Counted from the first letter of the stretch, positions 7,709-17,567 are shown. The stretch: 60,318 nt of DNA from Agathobaculum sp. (GCF_022775115.1 NZ_JALFLA010000052.1:1-60318), one strand, 5' to 3'. Program-made: numbers and translations. Notes: generated from the letters alone by a model not told the origin.

Positions 7709-7748
7709 AAAAAACGCCGCGGCGCAGCCCTTTGCGTCGCGGCGGTTT
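7709..7748 (-). terminator. Terminator of the arg operon
   Basis: An imperfect GC-rich stem (CCGCGACGCAA with TTGCGCCGCGG-like arms) is followed on the minus strand by GTTTTTTG, right after the argF stop codon. Confidence 0.65.
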
Positions 7749-7761
7749 GCCCTATGCGGTT

Positions 7762-8676
7762 TTACGCTTCGCGCTTGCCCATCAGCGTTACCATGACGGC
7801 CTTTTGCGCGTGCAGACGGTTTTCGGCCTCCTCGAATATCTCCTCCGCGTGCGCTTCGAACACCTTGGTGGTGATCTCCTGCTCGCGGTAGGCAGGCAGG
7901 CAATGCTGCACCATGCAGCCGGGCTTGGCGGCGGCCAGCAGCGCGTCGTTGACCTGATAGCCCTCGAATGCCTTCAGGCGCACCGCTTTTTCCTCCTCCT
8001 GTCCCATCGACGCCCAAGTATCGGTGATGACGACGTCGGCGTTCTCGGCCGCCTTCAGCGGGTCGTCGGTCAGCAAGAAGTCCGGACTGGACGCGGCAAA
8101 GGCCAGAACGTCCTCATGCGGACGGTAGCCCGCCGGGGTGGCGACCGACACCTTCATGCCGGTTTTCAAGCCGCCGACGATCAGCGAGTTTGCCATATTG
8201 TTGCCGTCACCGATGTAGCACAGCTTGAGGCTCTCGAGCACGGCGAACTTCTCGCGGATGGTCATCAGGTCAGCCAGTACTTGACAAGGGTGACAGAAGT
8301 CGGTCAGGCCGTTGATGACCGGGATCGTGCCGTAGCCCGCCAAGTCTTCGACCTCCTTTTGCGCGTAGGTGCGGATCATGATGCCGTCCAGATAGCGGGA
8401 GAGCACGCGCGCGGTATCCTGCACCGGCTCGCCGCGGCCGATCTGCAAATCGCGGTTGGACAGAAACAGCGCCTGCCCGCCGAGCTGGTACATGCCGGTC
8501 TCAAACGAAACACGGGTGCGGGTGGAGGATTTCTGAAAAATCATGCCAAGGCTTTTCCCCTCCAGATGGCGGTGGGAGATGTTATGCTTTTTTTCGTATT
8601 TGAGCTGGTCGGCCAAATCGAGCAGACCGATGATTTCCTCGGTCGAGCAGTCGAGCAGCTTGAGCAAATGCTTCAT
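7762..8676 (-). CDS. argF: Ornithine carbamoyltransferase
   Basis: ArgF makes citrulline from ornithine and carbamoyl phosphate. At 304 residues it has the carbamoyl-phosphate loop SSTRTRVSFE, the HPCQVLADLMT motif and the late ornithine-binding HCLPAYR, in family order. LLDLADQLKYEKK and HLEGKSLGMIF near the N-terminus are also typical. It is the last gene of the leftward arg operon, about 100 bp after argD and followed by a terminator. It completes the ornithine-to-citrulline step that feeds argG and argH at the front of the operon. Confidence 0.96.
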   Translation of the reverse strand: MKHLLKLLDCSTEEIIGLLDLADQLKYEKKHNISHRHLEGKSLGMIFQKSSTRTRVSFETGMYQLGGQALFLSNRDLQIGRGEPVQDTARVLSRYLDGIMIRTYAQKEVEDLAGYGTIPVINGLTDFCHPCQVLADLMTIREKFAVLESLKLCYIGDGNNMANSLIVGGLKTGMKVSVATPAGYRPHEDVLAFAASSPDFLLTDDPLKAAENADVVITDTWASMGQEEEKAVRLKAFEGYQVNDALLAAAKPGCMVQHCLPAYREQEITTKVFEAHAEEIFEEAENRLHAQKAVMVTLMGKREA

Positions 8677-8773
8677 TAGTAATACCCCTTTCCGATGGGC
8701 GTGGATGGGACGCGCGGCCGCTGCCCCTGCCCGTATGATATCATAAAAAGATGGTGTTGCGCGCCAAGGCCGT

Positions 8774-9955
8774 TCAGAACACTTCCCGCATGACCGCGAG
8801 CGCCTCGTCCAGCTCCTCCCGGGTGATCGTCAGCGGCGGCAGCAGGCGAACGATGCTGCTGCCCGCCGTCAGCACGAGCACGCCCTTTTCGATCAGCCGG
8901 TTTGCAAACGCCGTGTGCTTGCCCTCGTCCACAACGATGCCGAGCATCAGCCCCATGCCGCGCACGTCATGGATGGCGGGCGAGCCGAGCGCAAGGATGC
9001 CGTTTTTGAGGTATTCGCCCTTTTCGCGCACCTGCGCCAGAAACTGCCCGTCGCCCACGATGTCAAGCACAGTATTTGCCGCCGCGCAGACGATCGGCGT
9101 GCCGCCAAAGGTGGTCGCGTGTGTGCCCGGCGTGAGTACATTCGCGCAGCTTGCCGCTGCCATCACCGCGCCGACCGGCATACCGCCACCCAGCCCCTTG
9201 GCCATCGTCACAACATCGGGCGTGATGCCATACTGCTGGAAGCAGAACAGGCTGCCCGTGCGGCCGATGCCGGTCTGTACCTCGTCGATGAGGAGCAGCA
9301 TATCCTTTTCCCGGCAGAGCGCTTCGACCGCCTTGACAAACTCCTTATCCAGCGGCAGCACGCCGCCCTCGCCCTGCACCAGCTCCATCATCACCGCGCA
9401 GGTCATGTCATCCGCCTTGGTGCGCATGCTGCGGATATCGTTTGCTTCGGCGTAATCAAAGCCCTCGGTAAACGGGAAGAAATAGTTGTGGAACCGATCC
9501 TGCCCGGTCGCCTTGAGCGTGGTCACGGTGCGCCCGTGGAAGGAGTTGCGCAGCGTGACGATCTTGCAGCGCCCCTCGCCGTATTTATCAAAGGAATATT
9601 TACGCGCCAGCTTGATCGCGCCCTCGTTGGCCTCCGCGCCCGAGTTGGCGAAGAACACCTTGCCGCCAAGGTGGCTCTTTTCCACCAGCTTTTGCGCCAC
9701 CCGGATCATCGGCTCGGTCGTGAACAGGTTGGAAACGTGCATCAGCCTGCCGGCCTGCTCGGTGATGGCGGCGATGAGCTTATCGTGCTTGTATCCAAGG
9801 CAGTTGACGCCAATGCCCGATGTCAGGTCGATATAGCGCTTACCCTCCACATCCCACAGCACCGCGCCCTCGCCGTGGTCGAGCGCGATCGGAAAGCGGC
9901 CGTAGGTGTTCATCACATACTTACTTTCTTCGTTTTTCAGTTGTTCGTAGGTCAT
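8774..9955 (-). CDS. argD: Acetylornithine aminotransferase
   Basis: ArgD is a PLP enzyme that transaminates N-acetylglutamate semialdehyde to N-acetylornithine. The 393-residue class-III aminotransferase has ANSGAEANEGAIKLAR, NSFHGRT, the LLIDEVQTGIGRTG motif around the PLP-binding Asp, and the Schiff-base Lys in VTMAKGLGGGMPVGA. Its start lies 46 bp after argB. The ribosome-binding site upstream of ATG 9955 is weak (AAGTGA), so the level may depend on readthrough from argB. Some family members also accept GABA or succinyl-diaminopimelate; the operon argues for arginine. Confidence 0.95.
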   Translation of the reverse strand: MTYEQLKNEESKYVMNTYGRFPIALDHGEGAVLWDVEGKRYIDLTSGIGVNCLGYKHDKLIAAITEQAGRLMHVSNLFTTEPMIRVAQKLVEKSHLGGKVFFANSGAEANEGAIKLARKYSFDKYGEGRCKIVTLRNSFHGRTVTTLKATGQDRFHNYFFPFTEGFDYAEANDIRSMRTKADDMTCAVMMELVQGEGGVLPLDKEFVKAVEALCREKDMLLLIDEVQTGIGRTGSLFCFQQYGITPDVVTMAKGLGGGMPVGAVMAAASCANVLTPGTHATTFGGTPIVCAAANTVLDIVGDGQFLAQVREKGEYLKNGILALGSPAIHDVRGMGLMLGIVVDEGKHTAFANRLIEKGVLVLTAGSSIVRLLPPLTITREELDEALAVMREVF

Positions 9956-10000
9956 ATCGTCACTTCACTTTACTGTATCACATCATCGTTGCCGCGCGCG

Positions 10001-10873
10001 TTACTGGAACATCGTGCCCACGCCCGCCCGGCTGAGCAGCTCGATCAGGATGGAGTGCTTGACGCGGCCGTCCTGAATGTTGGCCTGATCGACACCCTTG
10101 CGCACCGCTTCAACGCAGCAGTCCACCTTGGGGATCATGCCGCCCTTGATCACGCCGTCGCGCATCAGCTTGGGCACCTCGGACACCTTCAGGTTGGTCA
10201 GCAGGGTAGAGTCGTCCTTCGGGTCGAGCATCAGACCACGCACATCGGTCAGCAGGATGAGCTTTTTCGCGCCCAGCGCGACAGCCAGCTTGCTTGCCGC
10301 CGTGTCCGCGTTAATATTGTAGTTGGTCTCGTCGTCGATGCCTCGCGCCACGGTCGACACGACCGGAATGTAGCCCTGCGCCAGCATGTCGATCACGGGC
10401 GCGGGGTCAACGTCCACAATGTCGCCCACATAGCCGTAATCCGTGCCCGCGCGGTCGGTCATCCGCCTGGCCTGAAACAGTCCGCCGTCCATGCCACCCA
10501 GACCGATGCCGCGCCCACCCGCCTTTTGCAAAAGCGTCACCAAATCCTTGTTGACCTTGCCGCACAGCACCATCTGCACGATGTCCATGGTCTCGCGGTC
10601 GGTATAGCGCAGGCCGTTGACAAAGCGCGCCTCCTTGCCGACCTTGGCAAGCATCTCATTGATCTCCGGCCCGCCGCCGTGCACCACGACCACCTTGATG
10701 CCGACCAGATTGAGCAGCACCAGATCGTGAATGACCGCATCTTTCAGCTCCTCGTTTATCATCGCATTGCCGCCGTATTTGACGACAACAGTCTGGCCGT
10801 AATATTTTTGGATGAAAGGCAGCGCCTCGACCAGTATTCTGGCCTTCAGCTCCGCGTCATGCTGTATATCCAT
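10001..10873 (-). CDS. argB: Acetylglutamate kinase
   Basis: ArgB phosphorylates N-acetylglutamate. At 290 residues it has the amino-acid-kinase loop VVKYGGNAM, the VVVHGGGPEINEML substrate motif, and INADTAASKLAVALGAKKLILLTDV. The GGMIPKVDCCVEAV region near the end is also typical. It sits 24 bp downstream of argJ. Its long N-terminal helix (residues 1-30) is the kind linked in other species to hexamer formation and arginine feedback; that regulation is inferred from the family, not shown here. Confidence 0.96.
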   Translation of the reverse strand: MDIQHDAELKARILVEALPFIQKYYGQTVVVKYGGNAMINEELKDAVIHDLVLLNLVGIKVVVVHGGGPEINEMLAKVGKEARFVNGLRYTDRETMDIVQMVLCGKVNKDLVTLLQKAGGRGIGLGGMDGGLFQARRMTDRAGTDYGYVGDIVDVDPAPVIDMLAQGYIPVVSTVARGIDDETNYNINADTAASKLAVALGAKKLILLTDVRGLMLDPKDDSTLLTNLKVSEVPKLMRDGVIKGGMIPKVDCCVEAVRKGVDQANIQDGRVKHSILIELLSRAGVGTMFQ

Positions 10874-10896
10874 CGTCTTTTTCCTTCTTCCCCGGC

Positions 10897-12105
10897 TCAG
10901 GTGCGGTAATCGCCGTTGATCTTGACATAATCATAGCTCAGGTCGCAGCCCCATGCAGTGGCGCTGTGCGCACCCTCGCCTACGTCCACCAAAATGGTGA
11001 CCTCGCTCTCGGAAAGCACCTGTTTGGCGAGCGCCTCGTCAAAGGCAAGCCCCTCGCCCTTTTCACACACCTTGACGCTGCCCGCCGCCGACAAAAAGGC
11101 CACCGAAACATATTCCGGGCGGAAGGGCGCCTTGGAATAGCCCATCGCGCACAGCACACGCCCCCAGTTGGCATCCGCGCCGAACATGGCCGCCTTGACC
11201 AAGCTGGAGCCGACGACTGCCTTAGCCAGCCGCTCGGCCGCCTCCTCAGCGCGGGAGTGCTCGACCGTGCAGGTGACCAGCTTGGTTGCGCCCTCTCCGT
11301 CGGCCGCGATCTGGCGCGCCAAACGGGTATTGACCTCGCCCAGCGCCTTGACGAATGCCTGATAGGCCTCGTCCTGCCACTCGATCAGCTCATTTTCCGC
11401 CCTGCCGTTGGCAAGGATGATGCACATGTCGTTGGTCGAAGTATCGCCGTCGACCGTGACGCGGTTATAGGTCTTTTTGACGCTCTCCTGCAGCGCATCG
11501 GCCAGCATCTCATGCGTGATAGCGCAGTCAGTTGTCAGAAAGGCCAGCATGGTGCCCATGTTCGGGTGGATCATGCCGCTGCCCTTGCAGATGCCGCCGA
11601 TGCGGCAGGTCTTGCCGCCGACGCTAAACTCGACCGCGGCCGTTTTCGGCTTGGTGTCGGTCGTCATGATGGCGTAATTGGCCTTTTCCGAGCCATCGTC
11701 CTCGAGCACCAGCCCGGGCAGGTTCTGCTCGATGCACGCGATATCCAGCCGCTGGCCGATCACGCCTGTGGACGCGACAACCACGTCAGTCTCCTCCACG
11801 CCGAGCAGCGCCGCCGCCGCCCTTGCCATGCGGCGTGCGTTCTCCATGCCGTCGGGCGCGCAGGCGTTGGCGTTGCCCGCGTTTGCGATGATCGCGCGCG
11901 CCACGCCGTCCTCAAGGTGCTCCATCGTCACATACAGCGGCGCGGCCTTGACGCGGTTCATCGTGTAAACCGCCGCCGCGGTGCATTCGCACTCGCTGCA
12001 AATAACGGCGGTGTCGTCACCGCTCCGGCTTTCCCTGATGCCGCAGCGGATGCTGCCTGCGCGAAAGCCCTTGGCGGCACACACGCCGCCGTTGATGATT
12101 TTCAT
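10897..12105 (-). CDS. argJ: Bifunctional ornithine acetyltransferase / N-acetylglutamate synthase
   Basis: ArgJ moves the acetyl group from acetylornithine to glutamate, and in bifunctional forms also makes N-acetylglutamate from acetyl-CoA. The 402-residue precursor should cut itself before the Thr in NMGTMLAFLTTD, near the middle, giving two chains. GGICKGSGMIHPN, VDGDTSTND and FGADANWGRV are further family marks. No separate argE or argA is visible here, so this recycling enzyme is probably the main source of acetylglutamate in the pathway. Confidence 0.95.
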   Translation of the reverse strand: MKIINGGVCAAKGFRAGSIRCGIRESRSGDDTAVICSECECTAAAVYTMNRVKAAPLYVTMEHLEDGVARAIIANAGNANACAPDGMENARRMARAAAALLGVEETDVVVASTGVIGQRLDIACIEQNLPGLVLEDDGSEKANYAIMTTDTKPKTAAVEFSVGGKTCRIGGICKGSGMIHPNMGTMLAFLTTDCAITHEMLADALQESVKKTYNRVTVDGDTSTNDMCIILANGRAENELIEWQDEAYQAFVKALGEVNTRLARQIAADGEGATKLVTCTVEHSRAEEAAERLAKAVVGSSLVKAAMFGADANWGRVLCAMGYSKAPFRPEYVSVAFLSAAGSVKVCEKGEGLAFDEALAKQVLSESEVTILVDVGEGAHSATAWGCDLSYDYVKINGDYRT

Positions 12106-12153
12106 ATCGTTCTCCTCCCCTGTGGAAGCGTGTGATGGCGGGCTGCGCCGCCG

Positions 12154-13074
12154 TCAGATGGTCAGGCCGGCTGTCTCGTCCAGCCCGAGCATGATGTTCA
12201 TATTCTGCACCGCCGCGCCCGACGCGCCCTTACCGAGATTGTCAAACAGCGCGGTGACAATGGTCTGCCCTTCGTGGCCGCAGACAAGCAGCCGCAGGCT
12301 GTCCCGTCCGGCGAGGGTGTCGGCGTAGATGACCGGCTCATCCCCGCCGAGCGGCGCGACCGTCACCAGCGCTTGCCCCGCGTAGTGCGCGGCAAGACAA
12401 TCGTGCACCACCTGCGCGTCCACCCCGGGCAGCATGACGGTAGTCGCCATGCCCTGATAAAAATCCCCCAAAATGGGCACGAAGACGGGCGTTTCCAGCA
12501 GGCCGCAGACATATTCCATCTCCGGCAGGTGCTTGTGGTGCAGGTCAAGGCCGTAGATGCGGTGGCTTTTGTGGCGCGGGTCGCGGTTTTCGTCCTCGTA
12601 TTCAGCAATCAGCTTTTTGCCGCCGCCCGAATAGCCGGTGAGCGAGGTGCAGGTCAGCGCGCCGTCCGCCGGTACAACATCGTGCGCGATCAATGGATAG
12701 ACCGCAGCGATAAACCCGCTCGCGTGGCAGCCCGGATTGGCCACCCGCCGCGACGCCGCGATGGCCGCGCGGTGCGCAGGCGACAGCTCGGCAAAGCCGT
12801 AGTCCCAGCCCTCGGCCGTGCGGTGGGCGGTCGAGGCGTCGATGACGCGGGTCGTATCGTTTTCGATCAGCGAAACGGCCTCCTTTGCCGCCGCATCCGG
12901 CAGGCAGAGAAAGACGATATCGGCCGCGTTCAGCAGCTTGCTGCGTTCCGCCGTGTCCTTGCGTTTGTCCTCGTCGATCAGCAGCAGCTCGATATCGTCC
13001 CGCGCGCCAAGGCGCTCGTAGATACGCAGGCCGGTCGTGCCCTCCTTGCCGTCGATAAATACCTTAGGCTTCAC
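12154..13074 (-). CDS. argC: N-acetyl-gamma-glutamyl-phosphate reductase (short type)
   Basis: ArgC reduces N-acetylglutamyl phosphate to the semialdehyde using NADPH. I start at GTG 13074, preceded by GGAGGTGG, which gives MKPKVFIDGKEGTTGLRIYE and 306 residues. Longer open frames upstream have no family similarity. The start overlaps the argH end by 11 bp, so the two are translationally coupled. The catalytic Cys lies in VANPGCHASGF, and SLTGYSGGGKKLI and HHKHLPEME follow. The short N-terminal nucleotide-binding region fits the shorter ArgC class rather than the ~345-residue form. Confidence 0.94.
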   Translation of the reverse strand: MKPKVFIDGKEGTTGLRIYERLGARDDIELLLIDEDKRKDTAERSKLLNAADIVFLCLPDAAAKEAVSLIENDTTRVIDASTAHRTAEGWDYGFAELSPAHRAAIAASRRVANPGCHASGFIAAVYPLIAHDVVPADGALTCTSLTGYSGGGKKLIAEYEDENRDPRHKSHRIYGLDLHHKHLPEMEYVCGLLETPVFVPILGDFYQGMATTVMLPGVDAQVVHDCLAAHYAGQALVTVAPLGGDEPVIYADTLAGRDSLRLLVCGHEGQTIVTALFDNLGKGASGAAVQNMNIMLGLDETAGLTI

Positions 13075-14458
13075 CGCTCTCCACCTCCGCGATGAAGCTT
13101 TCGATCTTGGCGATCTGGCGGGATACCTCCTGCGGCGCGGGGCCGCCGATGACCTTGCGCTCGCCCACGCAGGTGCGCAGGTCAAGCGCCTCGTACACAT
13201 CGTCCCCGAATTTGTCCGAAATCGCGGCAAAGTCGCGCATGGTCATGGTCTCGAGCGTCTCGTCAGCCTTGATGCACTGGTTGACCAGCCGCCCGACTGT
13301 TTTGTACGCATCACGGAAGGGCATACCCTTCTTGGTCAGGTAGTCGGCGCAGTCGGTCGCGTTGATAAAGCCACGTGAGGCCGCCTTGCGCATATTGTCC
13401 CGCCGCAGGCTCATGGTGGAGAACATCGGGGTGAACACCTCAAGGCATTGCTTGACCGTGTCGATCGCGCCGAACACGGCCTCCTTATCCTCCTGCATAT
13501 CCTTGTTATACGCCAGCGGCAGACCCTTGAGCATGGTCAGCATGGTAGTCAGCGCGCCGTACACGCGCCCGGTCTTGCCGCGGATCAGCTCGCATACATC
13601 GGGGTTTTTCTTCTGTGGCATGATGGACGAGCCGGTCGAGTAGGCATCGTCCAGCTCGACGAACTTAAACTCCCACGAGCACCACGAGATGATCTCCTCG
13701 CTCAGCCGCGACAGGTGCATCATCAGAATGGACAGGTCGCTGAGCAGCTCGGCGCAGTAGTCGCGGTCGGAAACGCCGTCGAGCGAATTGTCGGTCAGCC
13801 GGGCAAAGCCGAGCTGCTCGCGCACAAAATCGCGGTCGATCGGATAGGTCGTCGAGGCGAGCGCGCCCGAGCCGAGCGGCATCTCGTCCATCCGCTCAAG
13901 GCAGTCGGTCAGGCGCAGCACGTCGCGCCGCAGCATATTGGCGTAGGCCATCATGTAATGCGCGAAGGTGGTCGGCTGCGCGCGCTGCAGGTGGGTGTAG
14001 CCCGGCATCACAGCGTCCAGATTTTCCTTGGACTTATCGCACAGCGCCTTCATAAACCCGAGGATGAGCGCGATGATCTCGCGTATCTCGCTGCGAACAT
14101 ACAGGCGCATATCCAGCGCGACCTGATCGTTGCGGCTGCGGCCGGTGTGCAGGCGCTTGCCCGTGTCGCCGATACGCTCGGTCAGCAGCTGCTCGATGTT
14201 CATGTGGATGTCCTCATAGTCAAGCGAGAACTCCACCTTTCCCTCCTCGATATCCGCAAGGATCTGCCGGAGACCTTGGACGATCTTTTCGGCCTCCTGC
14301 GCTTCAATGATGCCCTGCTTGCCCAGCATGGTCGCGTGCGCGATCGAGCCGGTGATATCTTCCTTATACAGACGGCAGTCAAACAGAATCGACGAATTGA
14401 AATCGTTTACCGCCAGATCGGTCTCCTTCTGGAAACGGCCTGCCCATAATTTAGCCAT
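13064..14458 (-). CDS. argH: Argininosuccinate lyase
   Basis: ArgH splits argininosuccinate into arginine and fumarate. At 464 residues it is the family's usual size. It shows MAKLWAGRFQKETD at the start, TGRSRNDQVALDMRL, GYTHLQRAQPTTFAHY with its catalytic His, and the fumarase-superfamily signature GSSIMPQKKNPD carrying the catalytic Ser. It is second in the operon, 71 bp after argG, and its last codons overlap argC. Confidence 0.96.
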   Translation of the reverse strand: MAKLWAGRFQKETDLAVNDFNSSILFDCRLYKEDITGSIAHATMLGKQGIIEAQEAEKIVQGLRQILADIEEGKVEFSLDYEDIHMNIEQLLTERIGDTGKRLHTGRSRNDQVALDMRLYVRSEIREIIALILGFMKALCDKSKENLDAVMPGYTHLQRAQPTTFAHYMMAYANMLRRDVLRLTDCLERMDEMPLGSGALASTTYPIDRDFVREQLGFARLTDNSLDGVSDRDYCAELLSDLSILMMHLSRLSEEIISWCSWEFKFVELDDAYSTGSSIMPQKKNPDVCELIRGKTGRVYGALTTMLTMLKGLPLAYNKDMQEDKEAVFGAIDTVKQCLEVFTPMFSTMSLRRDNMRKAASRGFINATDCADYLTKKGMPFRDAYKTVGRLVNQCIKADETLETMTMRDFAAISDKFGDDVYEALDLRTCVGERKVIGGPAPQEVSRQIAKIESFIAEVESGEA

Positions 14459-14529
14459 AATTCATTACCTCTCAAAATCACCCGTAGGGCGCGGCGGCCT
14501 CGGCACACCGCGCCCCACGACAGGGTGCT

Positions 14530-15783
14530 TTACTTTTCTACAGACGGGAAATGCTCGCCGGTCTTGGCGGCCAAGAGCTGATCGTTCAGCGCGCGCACCT
14601 TGAGCGGCAGACCGAACAGGTTGATAAAGCCGGCGGAGTCGGCCTGATCGTAGCAGTCGTCCTCGTTGAAGGTGGCCATATCCTCAGAATACAGGCTGAA
14701 CGGCGAGGTGACAGACGCGGGCATGATATTGCCCTTGTACAGCTTGAGCTTTACCTCACCCGTGACGGTCTCCTGCGTCGAATCGACAAAGGCGGACAGC
14801 GCCTTGCGCAGCGGCGTGTACCACTGGCCGTTGTACACCAGCTCGCCGAACTTCATGGCGACCTGCGCCTTGTAGTGCGCGGTCTCCTTGTCCAGCGTGA
14901 TCTCCTCGAGCTTCTGGTGCGCCGCGTACAGCACCGCGCCGCCCGGCGTCTCATATACGCCGCGGCTCTTCATGCCGACCAGACGGTTTTCGACGATATC
15001 CAGAATGCCGCAGCCATTTTTGCCGCCCAGCTCGTTGAGCTTTTCGATCAGCGCGACCGAGTCCAGTTCGACGCCGTCGACCGCAGTCGGCAGGCCCTTT
15101 TCAAAGCGGATGGTGACATAGGTCGGCTCGTCGGGCGCCTGCTCGGGCGAGACGCCCATCTCAAGAAAGCCCGGCTTGTTGAGCGGCGCTTCGTTGGAGG
15201 GCAATTCCAAATCAAGCCCCTCGTGGCTCAGGTGCCACAGGTTCTTATCCTTGGAGTAGTTGGTCTCCTTGCTGATCTTGAGCGGGATATTATGCGCCTC
15301 GGCGTAAGCGATCTCCTTTTCGCGGCTGTTCAGCTCCCAGAAGCGCCACGGCGCGATGATGTCCATCTGCGGTGCAAAAGCCTTGATGGCCAGCTCAAAC
15401 CGCACCTGATCGTTGCCCTTGCCGGTGCAGCCGTGGCAGATCGCGTCCGCGCCCTCTTTAAGCGCGATCTCCACGATGCGCTTGGCGATGATCGGCCGCG
15501 CAAACGAGGTGCCGAGCAGGTACTGCTCGTAGGTCGCGCCCGCCTTCATGGTCGGAATGATATAGTCGTCGACAAACTCCCGTGTCAGATCCTCTATGTG
15601 CAGCTTGGACGCGCCGGTCTTGAGCGCCTTTTCCTCCAGTCCGTCCAGCTCCGCGCCCTGACCGACATTGCCCGACACCGCGATGACCTCGCAGCCGTAG
15701 TGCTCCTTGAGCCACGGGATGAGCACCGAGGTATCCAAACCACCCGAGTAGGCCAGCACGACCTTGTTATACTTCTTTTCCAT
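14530..15783 (-). CDS. argG: Argininosuccinate synthase
   Basis: ArgG joins citrulline and aspartate using ATP. The start is ATG 15783, preceded by GGAGG; an upstream in-frame extension has no family similarity. The 417-residue protein begins [19 protein letters not shown], the PP-loop, and has [23 protein letters not shown] and [17 protein letters not shown]. It is the first gene of the seven-gene leftward operon, so its promoter and the operator at 15877 should control the whole pathway. Confidence 0.96.
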   Translation of the reverse strand: MEKKYNKVVLAYSGGLDTSVLIPWLKEHYGCEVIAVSGNVGQGAELDGLEEKALKTGASKLHIEDLTREFVDDYIIPTMKAGATYEQYLLGTSFARPIIAKRIVEIALKEGADAICHGCTGKGNDQVRFELAIKAFAPQMDIIAPWRFWELNSREKEIAYAEAHNIPLKISKETNYSKDKNLWHLSHEGLDLELPSNEAPLNKPGFLEMGVSPEQAPDEPTYVTIRFEKGLPTAVDGVELDSVALIEKLNELGGKNGCGILDIVENRLVGMKSRGVYETPGGAVLYAAHQKLEEITLDKETAHYKAQVAMKFGELVYNGQWYTPLRKALSAFVDSTQETVTGEVKLKLYKGNIMPASVTSPFSLYSEDMATFNEDDCYDQADSAGFINLFGLPLKVRALNDQLLAAKTGEHFPSVEK

Positions 15784-15823
15784 CCGCTGATTCCTCCGTG
15801 ATAACCGTTTTTTTGACTGTTTT

Positions 15824-15852
15824 ATTATACTACTGCTGCGCTTATTTGGCAA
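15824..15852 (-). promoter_or_regulatory. SigA-type promoter of the arg operon
   Basis: On the minus strand TTGCCA (15847-15852) and TATAAT (15824-15829) are exactly 17 bp apart, about 40 bp upstream of argG. Confidence 0.8.
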
Positions 15853-15876
15853 GGATAATTTATAATTATTTTCTAT

Positions 15877-15894
15877 ATTGCATAATTATGCATA
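15877..15894. promoter_or_regulatory. ARG-box-like operator (ArgR/AhrC)
   Basis: ATTGCATAATTATGCATA is an 18-bp palindrome that agrees with the ArgR consensus (W N T G A A T W W W W A T T C A N W) at all but two symmetric positions. It lies about 25 bp upstream of the arg -35 box. A second, half-site-like CATGAATA lies near 15910. Arginine-dependent repression of the operon is a reasonable inference. Confidence 0.6.
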
Positions 15895-16037
15895 CGGTGC
15901 ATCAGTATCCATGAATAAGGGCTTGCGCTTTTGCAAAAAAAAGACTATGATAGCTGTGTCCGCGCACTGTGTCGAAGCAGCTGCACCGGGCGAATAAAGG
16001 CGCATGACCATCTGTGCGCAAAGGGGCGTTTACCGCA

Positions 16038-17480
16038 ATGATAAAACGAAATCTGACCATGCTGACCGATTTTTACGAATTTACCATGGCGCACGGCTAC
16101 TTTGAAAAAAACCTTAGCCAGCGCCGCGCGTATTTCGATATGTTCTTCCGCCGCGTGCCGGATGGCGGCGGCTACGCCATCATGGCCGGGGTCGAGCAGC
16201 TGATCGACTATTTGCGTAACCTGCATTTTACCGACGAGGATATCGCCTATCTGCGGCGGTGCGGCTGCTTTTCCGAGGACTTTCTGCAATACCTGCGGGA
16301 GTTTACCTTCGCGTGCGATGTTTGGGCTGTGCCCGAGGGCACGCCCGTTTTTCCGGGCGAGCCGCTGCTGACCGTGGCAGGGCCGATGATACAGGCGCAA
16401 TTTGTCGAGACGATGGTGCTGCTGACTATCAACCACCAGACGCTGATCGCCACCAAGGCCAACCGCATCACCCGCGCCGCACAGGGGCGCACCGTGCTTG
16501 AGTTCGGCTCGCGCCGCGCGCAGGGCTATGACGGCGCGGTATACGGCGCGCGCGCCTCGTATATCGGCGGCTGCCATGGCACGGCCTGCGTACTGGCCGA
16601 CCGGGACTACGGCGTGCCCGCCGGCGGCACGATGGCACACAGCTGGGTGCAGATGTTTGACAGCGAATACGAGGCCTTCAAGGCCTACGCCGATATTTAT
16701 CCGGATAACTGCGTCTTTCTGGTCGATACCTTCAACGTACTCAAGTCCGGCGTGCCCAACGCCATCCGCGTCGCCAAGGAGATGGCGGCCGAAAAGGGCA
16801 TCCGCCCACGCGGTATCCGGCTCGATTCGGGCGATATCGCCTACCTGTCGATCGAGGCGCGCAAAATGCTCGACCAAGCCGGTTTCTCGGATATGACTAT
16901 CATGGCCTCCAACTCGCTGGATGAATATATCGTACGTGATCTGCTGATGCAGGGCGCAAAGGTCGATTCCTTCGGCATCGGCGAGCGCATGATCACCTCC
17001 AAATCCGAGCCGGTCTTTGGCGGCGTATACAAGCTGGCCGCGGTGGAGGACAGCACGGGCCGCATCATCCCCAAAATCAAGGTGTCCGAGAACGTGGAGA
17101 AGATCACCACCCCACACTTCAAGCAGGTCTACCGCCTGTTTGACAACCGCACCGGCAAAGCGCTGGGCGATGTCATCACCGTGCACGACGAGACGATCGA
17201 CCCCGCCCAGCCCTACACGCTGTTCGACCCCATCCACACATGGAAGCAGCGCGTCGTGACCGACTACACCGTGCGTCCGCTGCGCGTGCCGCTTTTCAAG
17301 AACGGCCGGTGCGTTTACCAAAGCCCGGCTATCGACCAAATCCGCAGCTATTGCGCCGCCGAGATGGACACGCTGTGGGAGCAGGTCAAACGGTTTGAAA
17401 ATCCGCAGACATATTTTGTCGACCTGTCCAAAAAGCTGTGGGACTGCAAGCATGACCTGCTGGCGGCCTGCCGCATATAG
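16038..17480 (+). CDS. pncB: Nicotinate phosphoribosyltransferase
   Basis: This enzyme converts nicotinate and PRPP to nicotinate mononucleotide in NAD salvage. The 480-residue protein opens NLTMLTDFYEFTMAHGYF and has FGSRRAQGYDGAVYGARASYIGG, which contains the active-site His/Arg region, then MAHSWVQMF, GIRLDSGDIAYLS and SNSLDEYIV, all family landmarks. ATG 16038 is preferred over the upstream GTG 16014 because AAAGGGG lies before it and similarity begins there. It is divergent from argG. A hairpin follows the stop codon. Confidence 0.93.
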   Translation: MIKRNLTMLTDFYEFTMAHGYFEKNLSQRRAYFDMFFRRVPDGGGYAIMAGVEQLIDYLRNLHFTDEDIAYLRRCGCFSEDFLQYLREFTFACDVWAVPEGTPVFPGEPLLTVAGPMIQAQFVETMVLLTINHQTLIATKANRITRAAQGRTVLEFGSRRAQGYDGAVYGARASYIGGCHGTACVLADRDYGVPAGGTMAHSWVQMFDSEYEAFKAYADIYPDNCVFLVDTFNVLKSGVPNAIRVAKEMAAEKGIRPRGIRLDSGDIAYLSIEARKMLDQAGFSDMTIMASNSLDEYIVRDLLMQGAKVDSFGIGERMITSKSEPVFGGVYKLAAVEDSTGRIIPKIKVSENVEKITTPHFKQVYRLFDNRTGKALGDVITVHDETIDPAQPYTLFDPIHTWKQRVVTDYTVRPLRVPLFKNGRCVYQSPAIDQIRSYCAAEMDTLWEQVKRFENPQTYFVDLSKKLWDCKHDLLAACRI

Positions 17481-17496
17481 CCCGCGTTTTGAACAG

Positions 17497-17533
17497 ACAA
17501 GCACGACAGGCCGCAGGGCTTGCCGTGCTTTTG
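17497..17533 (+). terminator. Terminator after pncB
   Basis: ACAAGCACG and CGTGCTTTTGT pair around a GC-rich interior and end in a T-rich tail, about 20 bp after the pncB stop codon. Confidence 0.6.
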
Positions 17534-17567
17534 TGCGTTTTGGGCGTATAGCCGCAAAAAAATCAGA

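Noticed and set aside
5547-8679. Long plus-strand frames opposite the peptidase, coaX and argF genes
   Set aside because: They are antisense shadows with Arg/His/Ala-rich, low-complexity products and no ribosome-binding sites.
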